64,000 nucleotides of DNA from Cryptomeria japonica (GCF_030272615.1 NC_081415.1:109326406-109390405), one strand, 5' to 3'. Shown: positions 1 through 12,100, counted from the first letter of the stretch. Made by a program: numbers and translations. Notes: generated from the letters alone by a model not told the origin.

Positions 1-479
1 GCCCTAAAGGTTGAAGAGAAATTGAACAAAAAACATGAGCAGAGATAGAGAGGTAGAGGTGGAAGGTTTACCGGAGGAAGATTTCAAGGAGGAAGAGGAT
101 ATACCTGAGGAAGAGGAACCGATACAGATCAAAACATAGACAAGGAAGTGAGAAAAGAGGGTAATTCATATCGGAAGGATGAAATAAATTTTTACTGGAG
201 GAGAGAACTGGATGGTTACCAGAATGAGAACTTTGGAAGAAAAAATAAGAGAACATTTAGAGGAACTTTCTTTAAGTGTGGAGGAGAATGACATCATGAA
301 TTTGAATGAAAGAAGATAGAGGCTACTGGAAAAGTAGTAGTGGTGGAAGAAAACCCCACCAAATCAGACAATAAACCGAAAGATAGAGAACTGCTAATGA
401 TGAGGAGAGCTTTGTGTCATACCAGAGGAGATGAAGAACCCTTGTAGAGGAAGAATCTGTTCAAAACTAGATGTAAGGT

Positions 480-1111
480 ATGTGATAATTGTTGTAAAGT
501 TGTTATTAATAGTGATAGTTTAGATAATATTGTTTTAGAAGATATGGTGAATAAGTTGAAATTGGAGAGTTTGAAACACCTTAAGCCCTATCAGATAGCA
601 TGGATTCAGGATGAACATAAGTTGTTAGTAAGTGAACAGTGTTTGGTGAAATTGAAAATTGAGAATTATCATGATGATTTTTTGCATGATATTATGCCTA
701 TGGATATGTTATCTTTTGTTGGGCAGACCTTGGCAGTTTGATAGACAAGCAATACATGATGGAAGGAAGAATACATACATTATTGTGGCCAATGGGATGA
801 AGCAAACCTTGTTACCTTTGGAGGAACCTTTGAAGAATGAAGTATGTACAAATGCTAGAATCTATTTAGTAGATGGAAGGAAATTCATGGATGGACTGAG
901 ACATGAGAATGTGTGTTTTGCCTTAATTCCTAAGAAGACTGAGAGACCACAACCAGAAGAAGAGCACCCAAAAGAGATAAGATATTTGCTGACAGAATAT
1001 GAGGATATCATTTCAGATAATGTACCTGATGGATTGTCACCTGTTAGAAGTATTAGTCATTGCAAGGAATTGGTTCCTGGAGTTAGTTTGCCTAACAAAG
1101 TTACACACTAG
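480..1111 (+). pseudogene. E1 aspartic protease remnant
   Basis: Two overlapping frames (544-741 and 659-1111) together resemble the Ty3/gypsy retropepsin region. The usual D-[ST]-G catalytic triad is replaced by N-S-D at about 505-515, so the catalytic Asp is gone. The downstream LLLGRPWQFDRQ motif, typical of the segment between protease and RT, lies in a different frame from the N-terminal half, which places a frameshift near 700. The end of the second frame leads toward the RT domain. The assignment rests on motif order and is firm; function is excluded. Confidence 0.8.
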
Positions 1112-1119
1112 TTGACACT

Positions 1120-1830
1120 GGTATAGAATGAAGAACTGAATAGACAAGTGCAGAAGTTGTTGAAGAAAGGTTTGATTAGGGAGAGTCTGAGCCCTTGTGT
1201 AGTACCAACAGTATTAGCACCTAAGAAGAATGGAGAATGGATAATGGAGAATGTGTACCGATTCAAGAGCAATAAATAAGATCATAGTGAAATGTTGGTT
1301 TACTTTGCCTAGGATGGATGACATAATGGACTGTTTGAGTGGAGAAAAATACTTTACAAAGATAGATTTGAATAGTGGATATCATCAGATTAGGATCAGA
1401 GAAGGTGATGAGTGGAAGACAACATTTAAGACAAATGAAGGACTATATGAATGGTTGGTGATTCCTTTTGGATTGACTAATGCACCAAGTACTTTCATGA
1501 GGCTGATGAATGAGGTATTGAAGAAATTCTTGGGTAAGTTTTTTATTGTGTATTAGGATGACATTCTGATTTTTCAGTAAAACAAAAGAGGAGCATTTGT
1601 TGCAGTTAAGATAAGTTTTGTAGAGGTTGAGAGAAGAAAAGTTGTTGATCAATATCAAGAAGTTTACTTTCATGAAGGATGAGTTGGTCTATTTAGGATT
1701 TATGATATTTGAAGATGGTTTGAAGATGGGCCCTAAGAAAGTGAAAGCCATTATTGAGTGGCCTACACCAGAAAGTATTGGGGAGGTAAGATCATTTCAT
1801 GGATTGGCTAGTTTGTACTAGAAGTTTATC
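1120..1830 (+). pseudogene. E1 reverse transcriptase remnant
   Basis: A clear Ty3/gypsy RT with the fingers/palm motifs [16 protein letters not shown] (about 1350-1397) and [13 protein letters not shown] (1459-1497). The catalytic YxDD box appears as Y-stop-D-D at about 1551-1562, with TAG in place of the variable residue. A frameshift follows, and the thumb/connection region resumes at 1627 (ELVYLGFMI, then EVRSFHGLASLY), ending at another stop near 1819. Both polymerase aspartates survive but the frame does not. Confidence 0.9.
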
Positions 1831-1899
1831 AGAAATTTCAATTCAGTTTGTAACCCTATGACTAAGACCATGAGAGGATATTGGAAAGAATTCAAGTGG

Positions 1900-2330
1900 A
1901 CCATTAGAGAAAACAAAAGTTTTGAATTGTTGAAGCAAAAAGTGACTGAGAAGCCTGTGTTAGCTTTACTAGATTTCAATAAGGTATTTCAAGTGGATTG
2001 TGATGCAAGTGGAACAACAATAGGATTATTTTTTAGTCAAGAAGGGAGAGTAGTAGCCTATTTCAGTCAGAAATTGAATGATGCCTGGAAAAAATATTCA
2101 GTGTATGATTAGGAATTTTATTCCATAATTCAACCCTTGAAGAAATGGAGACACTACTTGTTGCCTAAGGATTCTGTGTTGTATACAGATCATCAAGCTC
2201 TGTAGTATTTGAACAACTAGAGTAAGTTAAATCAGAGACATATGAGGGGTAGAATTCTTGCAGAGTTACACCTTTGTGTTGAAGCATAGAAGTGGAAAAT
2301 CTAACAAAGTTGTTGATGCATTGAGTAGGA
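1900..2330 (+). pseudogene. E1 RNase H remnant
   Basis: The RT-linked RNase H of Ty3/gypsy elements. VDCDASGTTIG (about 1996-2028) holds the first catalytic Asp, VAYFSQKLNDAWKKYSVYD follows, and TDHQAL carries a later Asp. Stops interrupt it after SVYD (about 2110) and after DHQAL (about 2203). The segment ends in a frame reading HRSGKSNKVVDALSRR, the typical transition toward integrase with the last catalytic Asp. Non-functional because of the stops. Confidence 0.85.
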
Positions 2331-2489
2331 GAAGAAATTTGTTAACAAAGATGAGAGTGATAGTATTAGGTTTTGAAGATTTGAAGACCTTGTATGATGA
2401 AGACTCGGATTTTGCAGAACCTTGGAAAGTATGTAGAGAGCTGGTTATGGTTAATAGGAGCAAATGGTTGGATTATTTCACTCAGGATG

Positions 2490-3330
2490 GGAGGTTATTC
2501 AAGGTAATTCAGTTGTGCATACCTAAGAGTTCCATGAGAGAGAACCTGATAAAAAAGAAACATAGTACAGATTTAGCTGAACATTTTGGCATTAACAAAA
2601 TAGTTGCATTGGTGAGTGGGCAGTACTTTTGGCCTCAGATTCATAAGGATGTTAAGAGATATGTGCAAAATTGTAGATTTTGTCAAGTTGAAAAAGGTAG
2701 TAGTCAGAATGTGGGATTGTAGAAAACCTTTGACAATATCAATAAGACCTTGGGAGAATATAAGCATGGATTTTGTACTTGGATTGCCTAAAAAACTGAG
2801 AGGGAATGATTCTATATTTGTGGTAGTGGATAGATTTTTGAAGATGGCTCATTTCATACCTTGTAAGAAGACATCAGATTCATTGCATGTAGCAAACCTA
2901 TTTTTCAAGGAAGTGGTGAGATTACATGGATTACTTGAGAGCATAGTTTCAGACAAAGACACTAAGTTTGCTAAATATTTTTGGAGAACACTTTGGAAGA
3001 AGATGAAGACATATTTGAAGTTCAGTTCTACTTTTCATCAATAGACTGATGGATAAACAAAAGTTGTTAATCAAAGTTTGGGAAACTTGTTGAGATGTTT
3101 AGTGGGAGATAAAATCAGAAGTTGGGATTTGATCCTTGCACAAGGAGAGTTTGCCTACAATAATTCAGTGAATAGAAGTACTAGAAAAACACCTTTTTGA
3201 GATTGTTATCGAAATGCATCCTAGAGGAATATCAGAATTGAGAAACATTGGTAGTGAAGACCGGAAGAGTTCAGAAGCAAAAGATTTTACAAATCACATG
3301 GCAGCATTGCATATTCAGGTTAAATGACAT
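2490..3330 (+). pseudogene. E1 integrase remnant
   Basis: The N-terminal HHCC zinc-binding region is represented by a histidine-containing segment (AEHFGINK) and a C-x2-C pair (NCRFCQ, about 2670-2690). The catalytic core retains MDFVLGLPK (about 2765-2790) with the first Asp and SDKDTKF (about 2950) with the second. The glutamate-bearing end is spoiled by two TAG/TAA codons around 3040-3055. The second half changes frame relative to the first near 2720. A late frameshift near 3195 precedes the C-terminal domain. Family assignment is secure; the protein is dead. Confidence 0.85.
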
Positions 3331-3342
3331 TTCTAGGAAGAC

Positions 3343-3800
3343 ATGAACAACAAATATAAGGAGAGGGAAAATGAGAAGAGAAGACATAAGGAATTTGAAG
3401 TTGGCGATGAAGTGATGGTATATTTGAGAAAAGAGAGATTCCTAGTTGGAAATTATAATAAGTTGCAGATGAAGAAGTTTGGACCCTGTAAGATTTTGAG
3501 GAAGTTCAGTTCTAGAAATGCATATGAAGTGGAGCTACTAGATAGTTTAAGTATTTCACCTTTATTCAACATCACAGATCTCTATGAGTACCATGAACTA
3601 TAATTTAGTGAGGACAATTTTTCATACCTTGAGAAACAATTGCCTCGGAAGGAACCGGATCAGATTGAAGATATTTTGGACAATAGGATTGGGCGTAGTA
3701 CCCAAAATAGTTAGCACAAAAAATATCTTGTGAAGTGGAAGAGCGGACCGGTTGGAAATTTATCTTGGATTTCTTAGGAAGAGGTAGAATACCTTGGTTT
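3343..3800 (+). pseudogene. E1 integrase C-terminal region and chromodomain remnant
   Basis: The open stretch 3343-3603 carries the basic region with FEVGDEVMVYLRKERF and KFGPCKILRKF (the GPY/F-like integrase C-terminus), ending in NITDLYEYHEL. After a TAA the same reading continues with DQIEDILDNRIGRS and YLVKWKSGPVGNLSWIS (about 3657-3770). This is a chromodomain with the hydrophobic/aromatic spacing of a methyl-lysine reader. Chromodomains of chromoviruses are known to bias insertion into heterochromatin. Two more in-frame stops (about 3712 and 3776) lie within or just after it. Confidence 0.85.
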
Positions 3801-4640
3801 CTCTCTGACCCCAACCAAGTGAGAGGCTCACTTTTTTTTATTAACCCCGGATGTCTAATGCAGGAGCATCCCCAGTTCACAACAATCTTGCATCAACCAA
3901 AAGCATTTTCCTTTTTGTGTGTCCTCATTTTGGCTCATTGGATCTTGTGGAGTTGGATTCTATTGAAGACTTGATCATCTTTCTTTCTTTCAGACTGCAT
4001 CTCATTTGGATCACTTACCAACAAGATATCACTACTAGTTTCCATGACAGTTTCTTGTTACTAGTTATTCCTTTTGTTAGCAATTGCTTGAGACCTATTT
4101 TGGTGATCTACCAGAACCCATTATGAAGCTTGCGGAGCCTTGGGAATTTATTTCTATGTTCCTTGGCATTTGGCCACCCTTTCTCCATGATCTACATTTC
4201 ATCCTTTGGAATTTTCCAGAGGAATCTCTTGGCGAAGGCTGACCTTGTTTATTTTGCACGTTCGGTCTTGTTCTTCGGGTTTTGATCCCTTTTGGGCTGA
4301 CCATTCCTTTGGATCAATATGTATTTATAATCATGATTTAGAATGCAATCAATTATAATCAACCAGAGTATCAAATAGATAAACTATGCCTAGAAGATAG
4401 ATCTTTCGATTCAAGGTCCCGGTTGTGACCTATTCTACCAGGCTTGTGTGTCGGTATGTTGTAACTCAGTTGTTACCGGTTGGATGTAATAAAATTTCAT
4501 GCAATAAAACTATTTGTTATTCATTTCTTCCATCATATCTATGTGTTTCTGTTGCATTTACTCTTGTTGACAGGTCCAAACTAATCTCATTGAGGTCCCT
4601 CCTCACCAGTGACTGCTTCAACATTGTTGCTGCTAGGATA
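3801..4640 (+). repeat. Probable E1 3' end / 3' LTR (ends not resolved)
   Basis: No coding content. Two AATAAA signals (4488-4493 and 4503-4508) lie 15 bp apart, as expected for the polyadenylation region of an LTR. The stretch directly follows the chromodomain, where the polypurine tract and 3' LTR should be. A TG dinucleotide that could open an LTR lies at 3852. The 5' LTR is not in the window, so neither boundary can be confirmed. Confidence 0.35.
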
Positions 4641-5947
4641 TGTTGTTGTCATTGATGTCAACATATTCCTGTGATTTATTTATCTGATGGTTGCAGATTG
4701 GTTTATTAGGATCATGATTCGGTATATGGAGTATTCCTAGTATCATTATATCTTTTTGTATTGGTTTTAGTGATCTGGAAGCTTAATTGATATCATATGA
4801 TTTGGTTTGCAGTTTGGTTTTTTTGATTAGTACTTTGCAGAGTTTGGTATTTCCTCTAGTATATTATGGTGAGATCAGATCTTGTGCTACAATTTTGGGA
4901 GAATATTTTGGATGTTCATGTGTATCTACATTTCATATGGTTCATGATTTGGTTCTTTGCAAGCTATCTTTCTATTCCGAGTTGTTGTTGTTTGAGTGTT
5001 CTTGAGTTTCAGGTGTTGACCGATGAAGATTTGATAAGTGGTGTTGGTGTAGCTATTACAGATGGTTCTAATATGATTGTTTGTGTTTTTGAATCATGTT
5101 CTATTTTTTTGGTGGTCTGCATTGATTCTTGTGCGCATTCTTGGTGACTTTGTTGATCCAATGATATTCTTTGTCTTATGCGATATTCTTGGTGGCGTAG
5201 CATGTTGCGGTTGATCTAGGCAAGATTTTTGATGGTGATGTGTGTTTGGAGATTAAGTTTAGGTCCATGTTATGTCATGTATATCATTATATTGGTCTGG
5301 TGGTCAATCTTTGTATCGTGTGATGTAATTTTGTAATTAGGTGTTATAGGTTTGGTCGACCTTGTGGTCAAGGTTGATGATTTGTATAAATGGGTGTAAT
5401 ATTCATGTAATTTGGTGTCTATGGTTGAGTCTACATTATCAAAGAGTGGTGTATGTGTGATCAATTGAATTCATCTTTCGGTGTGATGTTTTGAGCAGAG
5501 ATTGGTAAAGGGTAGACATTTTTGCTTAATCAGAACTATCATCGGGCATTAGCAGATGCTATTTTTGCAGTTCATTATTTTTGGATTGTAGTCTGAATCT
5601 TATTGTAAGGTAGTGAACCTTTCCTAAGGGTTGTAGTCTTCTGGGTCTTCTTGTTTTGAGAAATAAGCTCTAGGTAGTGTGCCTGAATGCATGTGCATTC
5701 CCATTGTAATATTTACACATACTATTGCAGAGTATCATCTTATTGTGGGTAGGTTCCCACCATGGTTTTTCCCTTAACCAAGTTTTCCACGTCAATTTCT
5801 TGGTGTTGTGTGTTGTGCTATCAATTTGCTTATCTTTGTTGTTGCTGCAGTTTATTAAATTTTCATTTGAGGATAAGTTTGATAATCCAGTGAAAACTGA
5901 TTCACACCCCCCTCTCAGTTTTCCTTCATTGTTGTTGCCAACGAAAC
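4641..5947 (+). repeat. LTR-like non-coding block
   Basis: The block opens with a TGTTG-type end and near its right end (5901-5922) has a GATTCAC plus C-run plus CTCTCAG motif. The same motif, in reverse complement, lies inside the TGTTAG end of the solo LTR at 34105. This suggests a solo LTR of the same superfamily in plus orientation. I found no target-site duplication and the right end does not finish cleanly in CA, so the boundaries are approximate. No coding frame is credible here. Confidence 0.3.
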
Positions 5948-5967
5948 ATGTATGAGGGCAATAAAAA

Positions 5968-7300
5968 ATGGGTCCAAATCCTAAGAAAAAAAATCTTGAC
6001 CTTGATGATCCAATCATAATCTTCACCACAATGAATCCTCCAAGAGGCTCTGTTATTTGGAATTTCATTCTTGATGACAGAGATATTATCAAAACTCAAC
6101 TTAAGATGATGATTTGACATTGTGTGGCAGATAATTGGATAGCAATTGATCACACATGTGGATTGGATGGTGAATAACTAATTTTGAGTACTTCAAACTC
6201 TTGTATCATTATACTCTTTCCTTGAAAATAGATTTGCATCACATATGCCTATTTTGGGGGAGGTTTTAAGTCTGCAGCATGTAATAAAAGATGATGGCTA
6301 AATCACGACAATATCGTTAATGGCAACAATGTTACTTTCTGCCAATAGCTTTCCCAATGACACATGTGGCATTCATATTTGTAATTATCCCAAGGCATGT
6401 GGAGTAAATGTAACAAAATTGAACATATCTTTAGACCCATAAAGCATGTTAATCTCATAATTAAGTTTGTAGTGGAGGATCTATTAAAGGCAACTTTGGC
6501 ATTTGTTTATGCATTCCACTATCATCTATTCTAGTGAAACAAGTATGTGAATAGAGTCATGGACATGTCATTGTTGTTCAAGAATCAACAAAGAGACAAA
6601 TGGTGTTCTTGGGGGAAATCATAGACAAGAGGTTAATCACAATCATGGCATCTTGACACCCACAAGTGATGCATGTGGTGAAGGTAGTACTGGGGAAAGA
6701 ATGTTTGAGGGCATACCACCCTGCCAGGGTAAATACTGATATAACTGCGATGTTTTTGGCATTGTTATTGTATGACGAAGTTAATAAAGGAAAAGAAAAA
6801 AAGCTATGTCAAGTCCTCTTCAAGCATAATTTCTTGGGTGAAATTGATGCTACTTTGGACAACGTGGATCAAGACTTGATAGTTCCCCTACCTTAGAATT
6901 ACTATATGGCTAGCAACGAGAACAATGTGACCAAGAAAGTCTCAATTGTCAAGACATTAAAGCCCAAGGAGTTTGAAGATTGAAGGAAATCTATGAGTTG
7001 CAACATTCTCTTCCTATAGAGATTGGCAGAAGTGATTGAGTGTGAGAAGGACAATTGGATTGATTCATATATGAGGGAGGAGGTTTTGGCAGAAGATGAG
7101 AGAGAAGCACAAGAGAATTCTAGCAATTGAGGTTTGTTAGAAACTAGAAAGGGGTGGCTAAATAATGACATGTGGGACTTCATGGAGATGGCAAGAGTAA
7201 TGACTCATCATGCGTGTGGCTTAGAATTTCTTGTGGTGGCTCAGCAAAAACTGGCTGATGAAAACAACGAGGCAGAGACTGATCTAAAGAAGAATAGTAT
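5968..7300 (+). pseudogene. Unrecognised coding relic, left part (interrupted by E2)
   Basis: I do not recognise the family. The plus strand keeps protein-like stretches: one from an ATG at 5968 (MGPNPKKKNLDLDDPII...), one at 6666-6896 (76 codons), and one beginning MASNENNVTKK at 6907 and running with two stops to the E2 insertion at 7300. Frames change between blocks. When E2 and one copy of its AGTAT duplication are mentally removed, the last frame stays open across the junction for about 33 further codons, to a TAA near 20206. That supports real former coding sequence. It could be an old transposon gene or a retro-copied host gene. Confidence 0.5.
7296..7300. repeat. Target-site duplication of E2, left copy (AGTAT)
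   Basis: AGTAT immediately precedes the TGTAGC start of the left LTR and recurs exactly at 20110-20114 after the right LTR. Confidence 0.9.
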
Positions 7301-8970
7301 TGTAGCATCGTAAATTGTACGCACTTGCTAGGGTGGTACAATTTCACACCTAGTTTAGCACCCGCCTTATTGCATTTTACATTTTGCATTGCATTTCTCC
7401 TTTAGCACTTAATTAATCAAATTAATTAGGTCTAAGGTCCTATTTCATCGTCCTCTACATCATAAAGTTGGGCCCTTTCGTTAAAGCGTGCCCTCTTCAT
7501 TTTATTCCTCCTATACATCACTCAATCAAAAACCCTAATTAAGTCCTATTTCAAACTTGGGGGCTTGGTTTCGGGGGTCAAAACATCTCGAAATCACCTG
7601 TAACTTCGAGATTCTCTCTAAAATCATCATATTCGACAACCCTGAAAATTTGGTGAAAAGTTGTCGGGACCATGGTGCTCGGAGTGCACATGGTCCCGGA
7701 CATTTTTCTTGAATTTTTAGGAGCACAATACAATCATAAAATAAAGCTTAACCCCAAGAAATTGGCAGGAAATTCAATCTCTAGGTCGGCCAAAAGACGA
7801 AATTATGATCTAGGGTTTCCTACATAAGAGCTCTCTTTCTTCATTTGAAAGGATCCGATTTTTGTTTTCAGGAACCTCATATGCAACGAAAGAGAAGATC
7901 TTTGAAGACTTCAACAACATTCAACATCCCTCTATCAAGCATTTATCAATTTCATTCATCCATTTAGGGCTTGGAAGACATTGAAGAACAATAGGAGATT
8001 ACCGACTGAAGATTGGCTTGTACTCCTCCCTTGAGGGTTGGGTATGATTTCATGTTGTTTTCATGTCTTTGCATAAGCTTCAATATATCCTTTATTCATG
8101 CTTTAGATCACTTTGCATCTTGATTTAGAGCATTTACATTATCATTTACAAGCAATTAGGGTTTACTTTCTAGGTTGCTCTAGTTTGCTTTCTTGCATTT
8201 TAGGACCTTGCACACACACTAGGTTTGCACACACAATACATTTTACAATACAACTTGGCTATTTGTGGAGGTGGAAATCACTGAAGTGGGGGTTTGACTA
8301 AGGCAAAACCCTATATAGCTGCCCATACCATTTTCAGATATAAGTGCAGGTTTCAGGACTCGGACGACGCCACAGGTGACAGATCCGAGAAAAGCAGGTC
8401 GAGATAGCACTCCACATCAAACTGCAGAGCAAAAGACCTAGACAGGGGCGCTGGGCGCCCTGGTCCTACCAGGACAGGGGCGCTAGGTGCCCTGGTCCCT
8501 AGGACAGAGGCGTTGGGCGCCCTGGTCCTCCGGACAGACAACATTTTTTGACATTTTCGACAATTTTCTAGAGTGTAAAACAGCAGTTTCAGGTGCAGTT
8601 TTCAGGACAGAATCAGGACAGTGGCACCCGCGCCCTCGTCTCGAACATTTTCAATCAGATTTTGACTCCGGGTACGCATCTATATTCTTGTTTTGTCCTT
8701 GTGTTTATAGCTGTTCATTGTTTAATCTCAATTCTGCAATCTTGTTATTAGTTCATACTTGCATTTTGGGATTAGGGCTTGAACTTGCATCATTTGATCT
8801 TCCAATTTCAACAAAGGAATAGAAATCCTAATAGGTAGCCCATGGCTCTCTCTCTCACAAGAAGAAGTAGCCAATTGTGTGATACCTCTAGGCTCTTTCG
8901 TATTCCGTAATGTGTGTCAAAAGGTAGGATTAGGGCATGTTAACCTAGTCTTGCTTTTTCCCCTACACAT
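7301..8970 (+). repeat. E2 5' LTR
   Basis: Starts TGTAGCATCG and ends CCTACACA, and matches 18441-20109 along its whole length. It contains a near-perfect inverted repeat at 7663-7701 and a GC-rich minisatellite of about three 30-33-bp units built on GGGCGCCCTGGTCC (8441-8538). The same LTR family occurs, in reverse orientation, at 49171-50803 and 55752-57414. Confidence 0.95.
7663..7701. other. Inverted repeat (potential hairpin) in E2 LTR
   Basis: Arms GTCGGGACCATG (7663-7674) and CATGGTCCCGGAC (7689-7701) are complementary apart from one extra G and enclose a 14-base loop. The E3 LTRs keep a similar but less perfect pair (about 50403-50441 and 57013-57051). I infer a possible RNA structure; nothing shows a function. 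Confidence 0.6.
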
Positions 8971-8973
8971 TTT

Positions 8974-8989
8974 GGTGAACCCGACGTGA
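8974..8989 (+). promoter_or_regulatory. E2 primer-binding site
   Basis: TGGTGAACCCGACGTG begins three bases after the left LTR. It starts with TGG, the complement of a tRNA CCA end, and is conserved at the same place in E3. It is not the initiator-Met type (TGGTATCAGAGC) found in E4 and E5. I did not assign the priming tRNA. Confidence 0.75.
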
Positions 8990-9135
8990 ATCTATCATTG
9001 CTTCCTCTTGCATTACATTTGTTAGATCTAGATCTAGATTTAGTGTGTTTTCATTTCATTTTTCATTAAAAAGAAAAAAAAAAAGTGTGTTTCTTTGCAT
9101 TGTGTGTTTAAATTTTATGCAACCTTTATTTCAAA

Positions 9136-12100
9136 ATGTCAGATTTTTATTTGCAAAATGTTCGTGCTTTTGATGATTATTATGAGTATAACCAAGACGA
9201 ATTAGATGAAGCTTTAGATGAGTTTTTAAACCCTAAAGATGCCAAACCTTCATTTTACCAAAAACTCATAAACCTTGTTACTATGCCATTTAGATGTGAT
9301 GAGAAAGATAAGTCGAATGGTTCCTCTCAAGGGTACATTCCTATCAACTCTTCCACTGAATCTAGTAACATGGTTGTGTTCAATAATCCCCTCTATGAGG
9401 AGATGTCTCCTTTTGAATCAAAATATAAACCTTTTAATCGACATGATCATGCTTTGTTGGATGATGCTCTTAATGACTTTGTGGCTTTATCAAAATCTTT
9501 AAACAAGAACAAGACTTCTAAATTGGTTAACATGATAAACTTGAATGAGCATAATAAGCCTCTCTTTCAAGTCCAAGGTGCTTATCCTTCTCCCACCTTT
9601 CAAGTTCCTAAATCACCTCTCCTTACTGTCCAAGGAGGGTATGATCATGATTCCTTTTGTACCCCGAATAAACCAATTATCACTGTGCAAGGAAGAAAAC
9701 CTATAAGTCCTTATAGTTATGCCAAGCAAATAACTAGAGAGAGTTATCATGTGGTTGCCCATACTTATCACACCAGAAATAATAGGTAGCCTAATCCTCC
9801 TCCTGTTATTCCAGTTTCTCTTCCTAATCCTCAACCAATTCTTCCACAAGCTCCCCGTATTTCACAAGTTATGGGTAAGGAATATGATCTCATAGAACAA
9901 CTTAAAGCTACCCCTGCTAAGATATCCCTTTGGGATTTGATTCAAAATTCTTCCGCTCATCATGGAATGTTACAAGATGCCTTGAAAGATTTGAATGTTC
10001 CTCCACCGAGTACATCTAGTAATATAGCATCTTTAGTTAACTCTGTGATGAATCCTAAAGCTCAAATTGTGTTTACCCAAGATGAGTTGCCTACTAGTGA
10101 AATTCAACAACAATACGATCCCTTGATGATTGTGGTTATCCTGAAAGATACTGCTATAAGACGAACACTAGTAGATAATGGCTCTGGCCTTAATGTGTGT
10201 AGCATCAATCTATTGCATAAAATGAATGTGGATACATCTCTTATTGAGCCTGATTCTCATCCCATTCGAGGCTTTGACAATGTGGCTAAGACTTCATTAG
10301 GTATTATCACCCTACCTCTCATAGTAGGACCTGTTACTTTGCCTACTCCTATCCATGTTATGTCGGGAAATTTAACATACAACTTGTTATTAGGGAGGCC
10401 TTGGATTCACAGTATGCAAGCTGTCCCCTCTACATTGCATAGACAAGTTAAATTTATCTATAACAATAAGACATATACCTTGATAGGTGACACTAATTTC
10501 CAAGCTTGTCTACAAACATCTACTTCTAAAGGGGGTTCTTCTAAGCCATCCTCGTCTAGTGATGACTCTTTAAACAAGATACCTATTGATGAGCCCTCGC
10601 TCTTTGATGATCAAAATTCTTTGGATGAGTCTGGAGCTCCTGAAGAAGATTCTTCTCGACTTGAATCTACACATAAGAAGGATTTTGATCCTGAGAAGGT
10701 TCTCGTAGAAGATGATTGGGGATCTCTTGATTTCAATCCCACCTTTGTGGGTGAATATAAGGTTCCTTCTAGAGAGCTTAAAGTTGAAAAGAAGGAAGAA
10801 GCTAAAAATCAATCAATCTTACCTGAACCTATGAGTAATAATTTTGTGGCCGCTTCTCAAACTTCTTCTCCTCACACCTCTAATTATGAAGAGTTTGATT
10901 CTTTGTCTTATGAAAAACCACCTCCTCTTTCTGAAATGGTTGATCGTTATGGTCGTGGTTTTCACATTTTTGCTAAGCATGGGTATCATGGAAAAGGTTG
11001 TGGTGCTCATGAACAAGTGATAAAAGTTCCTCTAGAGACTAATTTTCACAATTATGCCTTTGGACTTGGCTATAATCCCTGCAAACGTACTAAAGCTTCT
11101 AAAAGACCATGCATTAGTGTTAATGCTATTTCTACATCTCTATCAATGCAACACCCTAAGTATATTGATGGGGATCCTTCGGGTGACTGTGCTTTGGATG
11201 TCTTCCCTACCGATGACACTTTAGCTGAATTTTTGGGAGCCTATGACACTCTTCCTCGTTATCATCACAATAGGGGACTCCCTTATTGTTTGAACACTGA
11301 AGCCTATTTTGGAAAAGAGATTGATAATGATGAGATTGTGAAAGAATTCCCTCAGTTAAAGGATACTCCTCAACAAAGTAATCTTCTCATAAGTGACACC
11401 ACTGATGTTAAGATGGATCCTTGCAATAAGGAGAAAGTCATTAAAATTGGAAAATGTTTGGATGAAGAGGAACAGAAACAATATGAAGATTTATTGCACC
11501 AATTCCCTGAGATCTTTGCTTGGACATACTCTGACATGCCTAGTATAGATCCTAAGATTGTTACTCATAATATTGTCTTAGTTCCCGATGCTAAGCCCGT
11601 GAAACAAAAGATTCGAAAAATGAATCCTAAGGTGGCTCTGCTTGTTAAGGCTGAGATTGAAAAATTATTGGAGGCTGGATTTATCCACCCTATTGACTAT
11701 TCCCCATGGATTTCAAATATTGTTGTTGTGGCTAAACCAGATAACAAAATAAGGATGTGTACCAAATTTTGAGATTTGAATAAGGCTTCCTTGAAAGATG
11801 ATTTCCCTCTTCCAAACATTGACATCATAGTTGATTCTATGGCAGGACATGCCCTGTTATCCTTCATGGATGGTTTTTCAGGATACAATCAAATTTTCAT
11901 TAACCCTCAAGATCAATTTAAAACTGTTTTCACCACTCCTTGGGGTACATTTTGTTGGATAATGATGCCTTTTGGACTTAAAAATGCCGGTGCAACTTAT
12001 CAACGAGCGATGACCCTTATCTTTCATGATTATATGCATAAGATTTTAGAGGATTATGTTGATGATATTTTAGCCAAATCTATTCTTCGTATAGATCATA

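Larger units (their letters stand above)
1..3800 (+). mobile_element. E1: decayed Ty3/gypsy chromovirus, internal region (5' end outside window)
   Basis: The plus strand encodes, in canonical Ty3/gypsy order, remnants of a gag zinc knuckle (about 253-310), protease, reverse transcriptase, RNase H, integrase and a C-terminal chromodomain. Integrase after RNase H defines Ty3/gypsy, and the terminal chromodomain defines the chromovirus branch. The frame is broken by many TAG/TGA codons and several frameshifts, so nothing functional can be made. In the zinc knuckle two cysteine positions and a glycine position are lost, two of them to TGA. The 5' LTR and most of gag lie upstream of the window. 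The 3' LTR is probably within the next few hundred bases, but I could not fix its ends. Confidence 0.9.
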
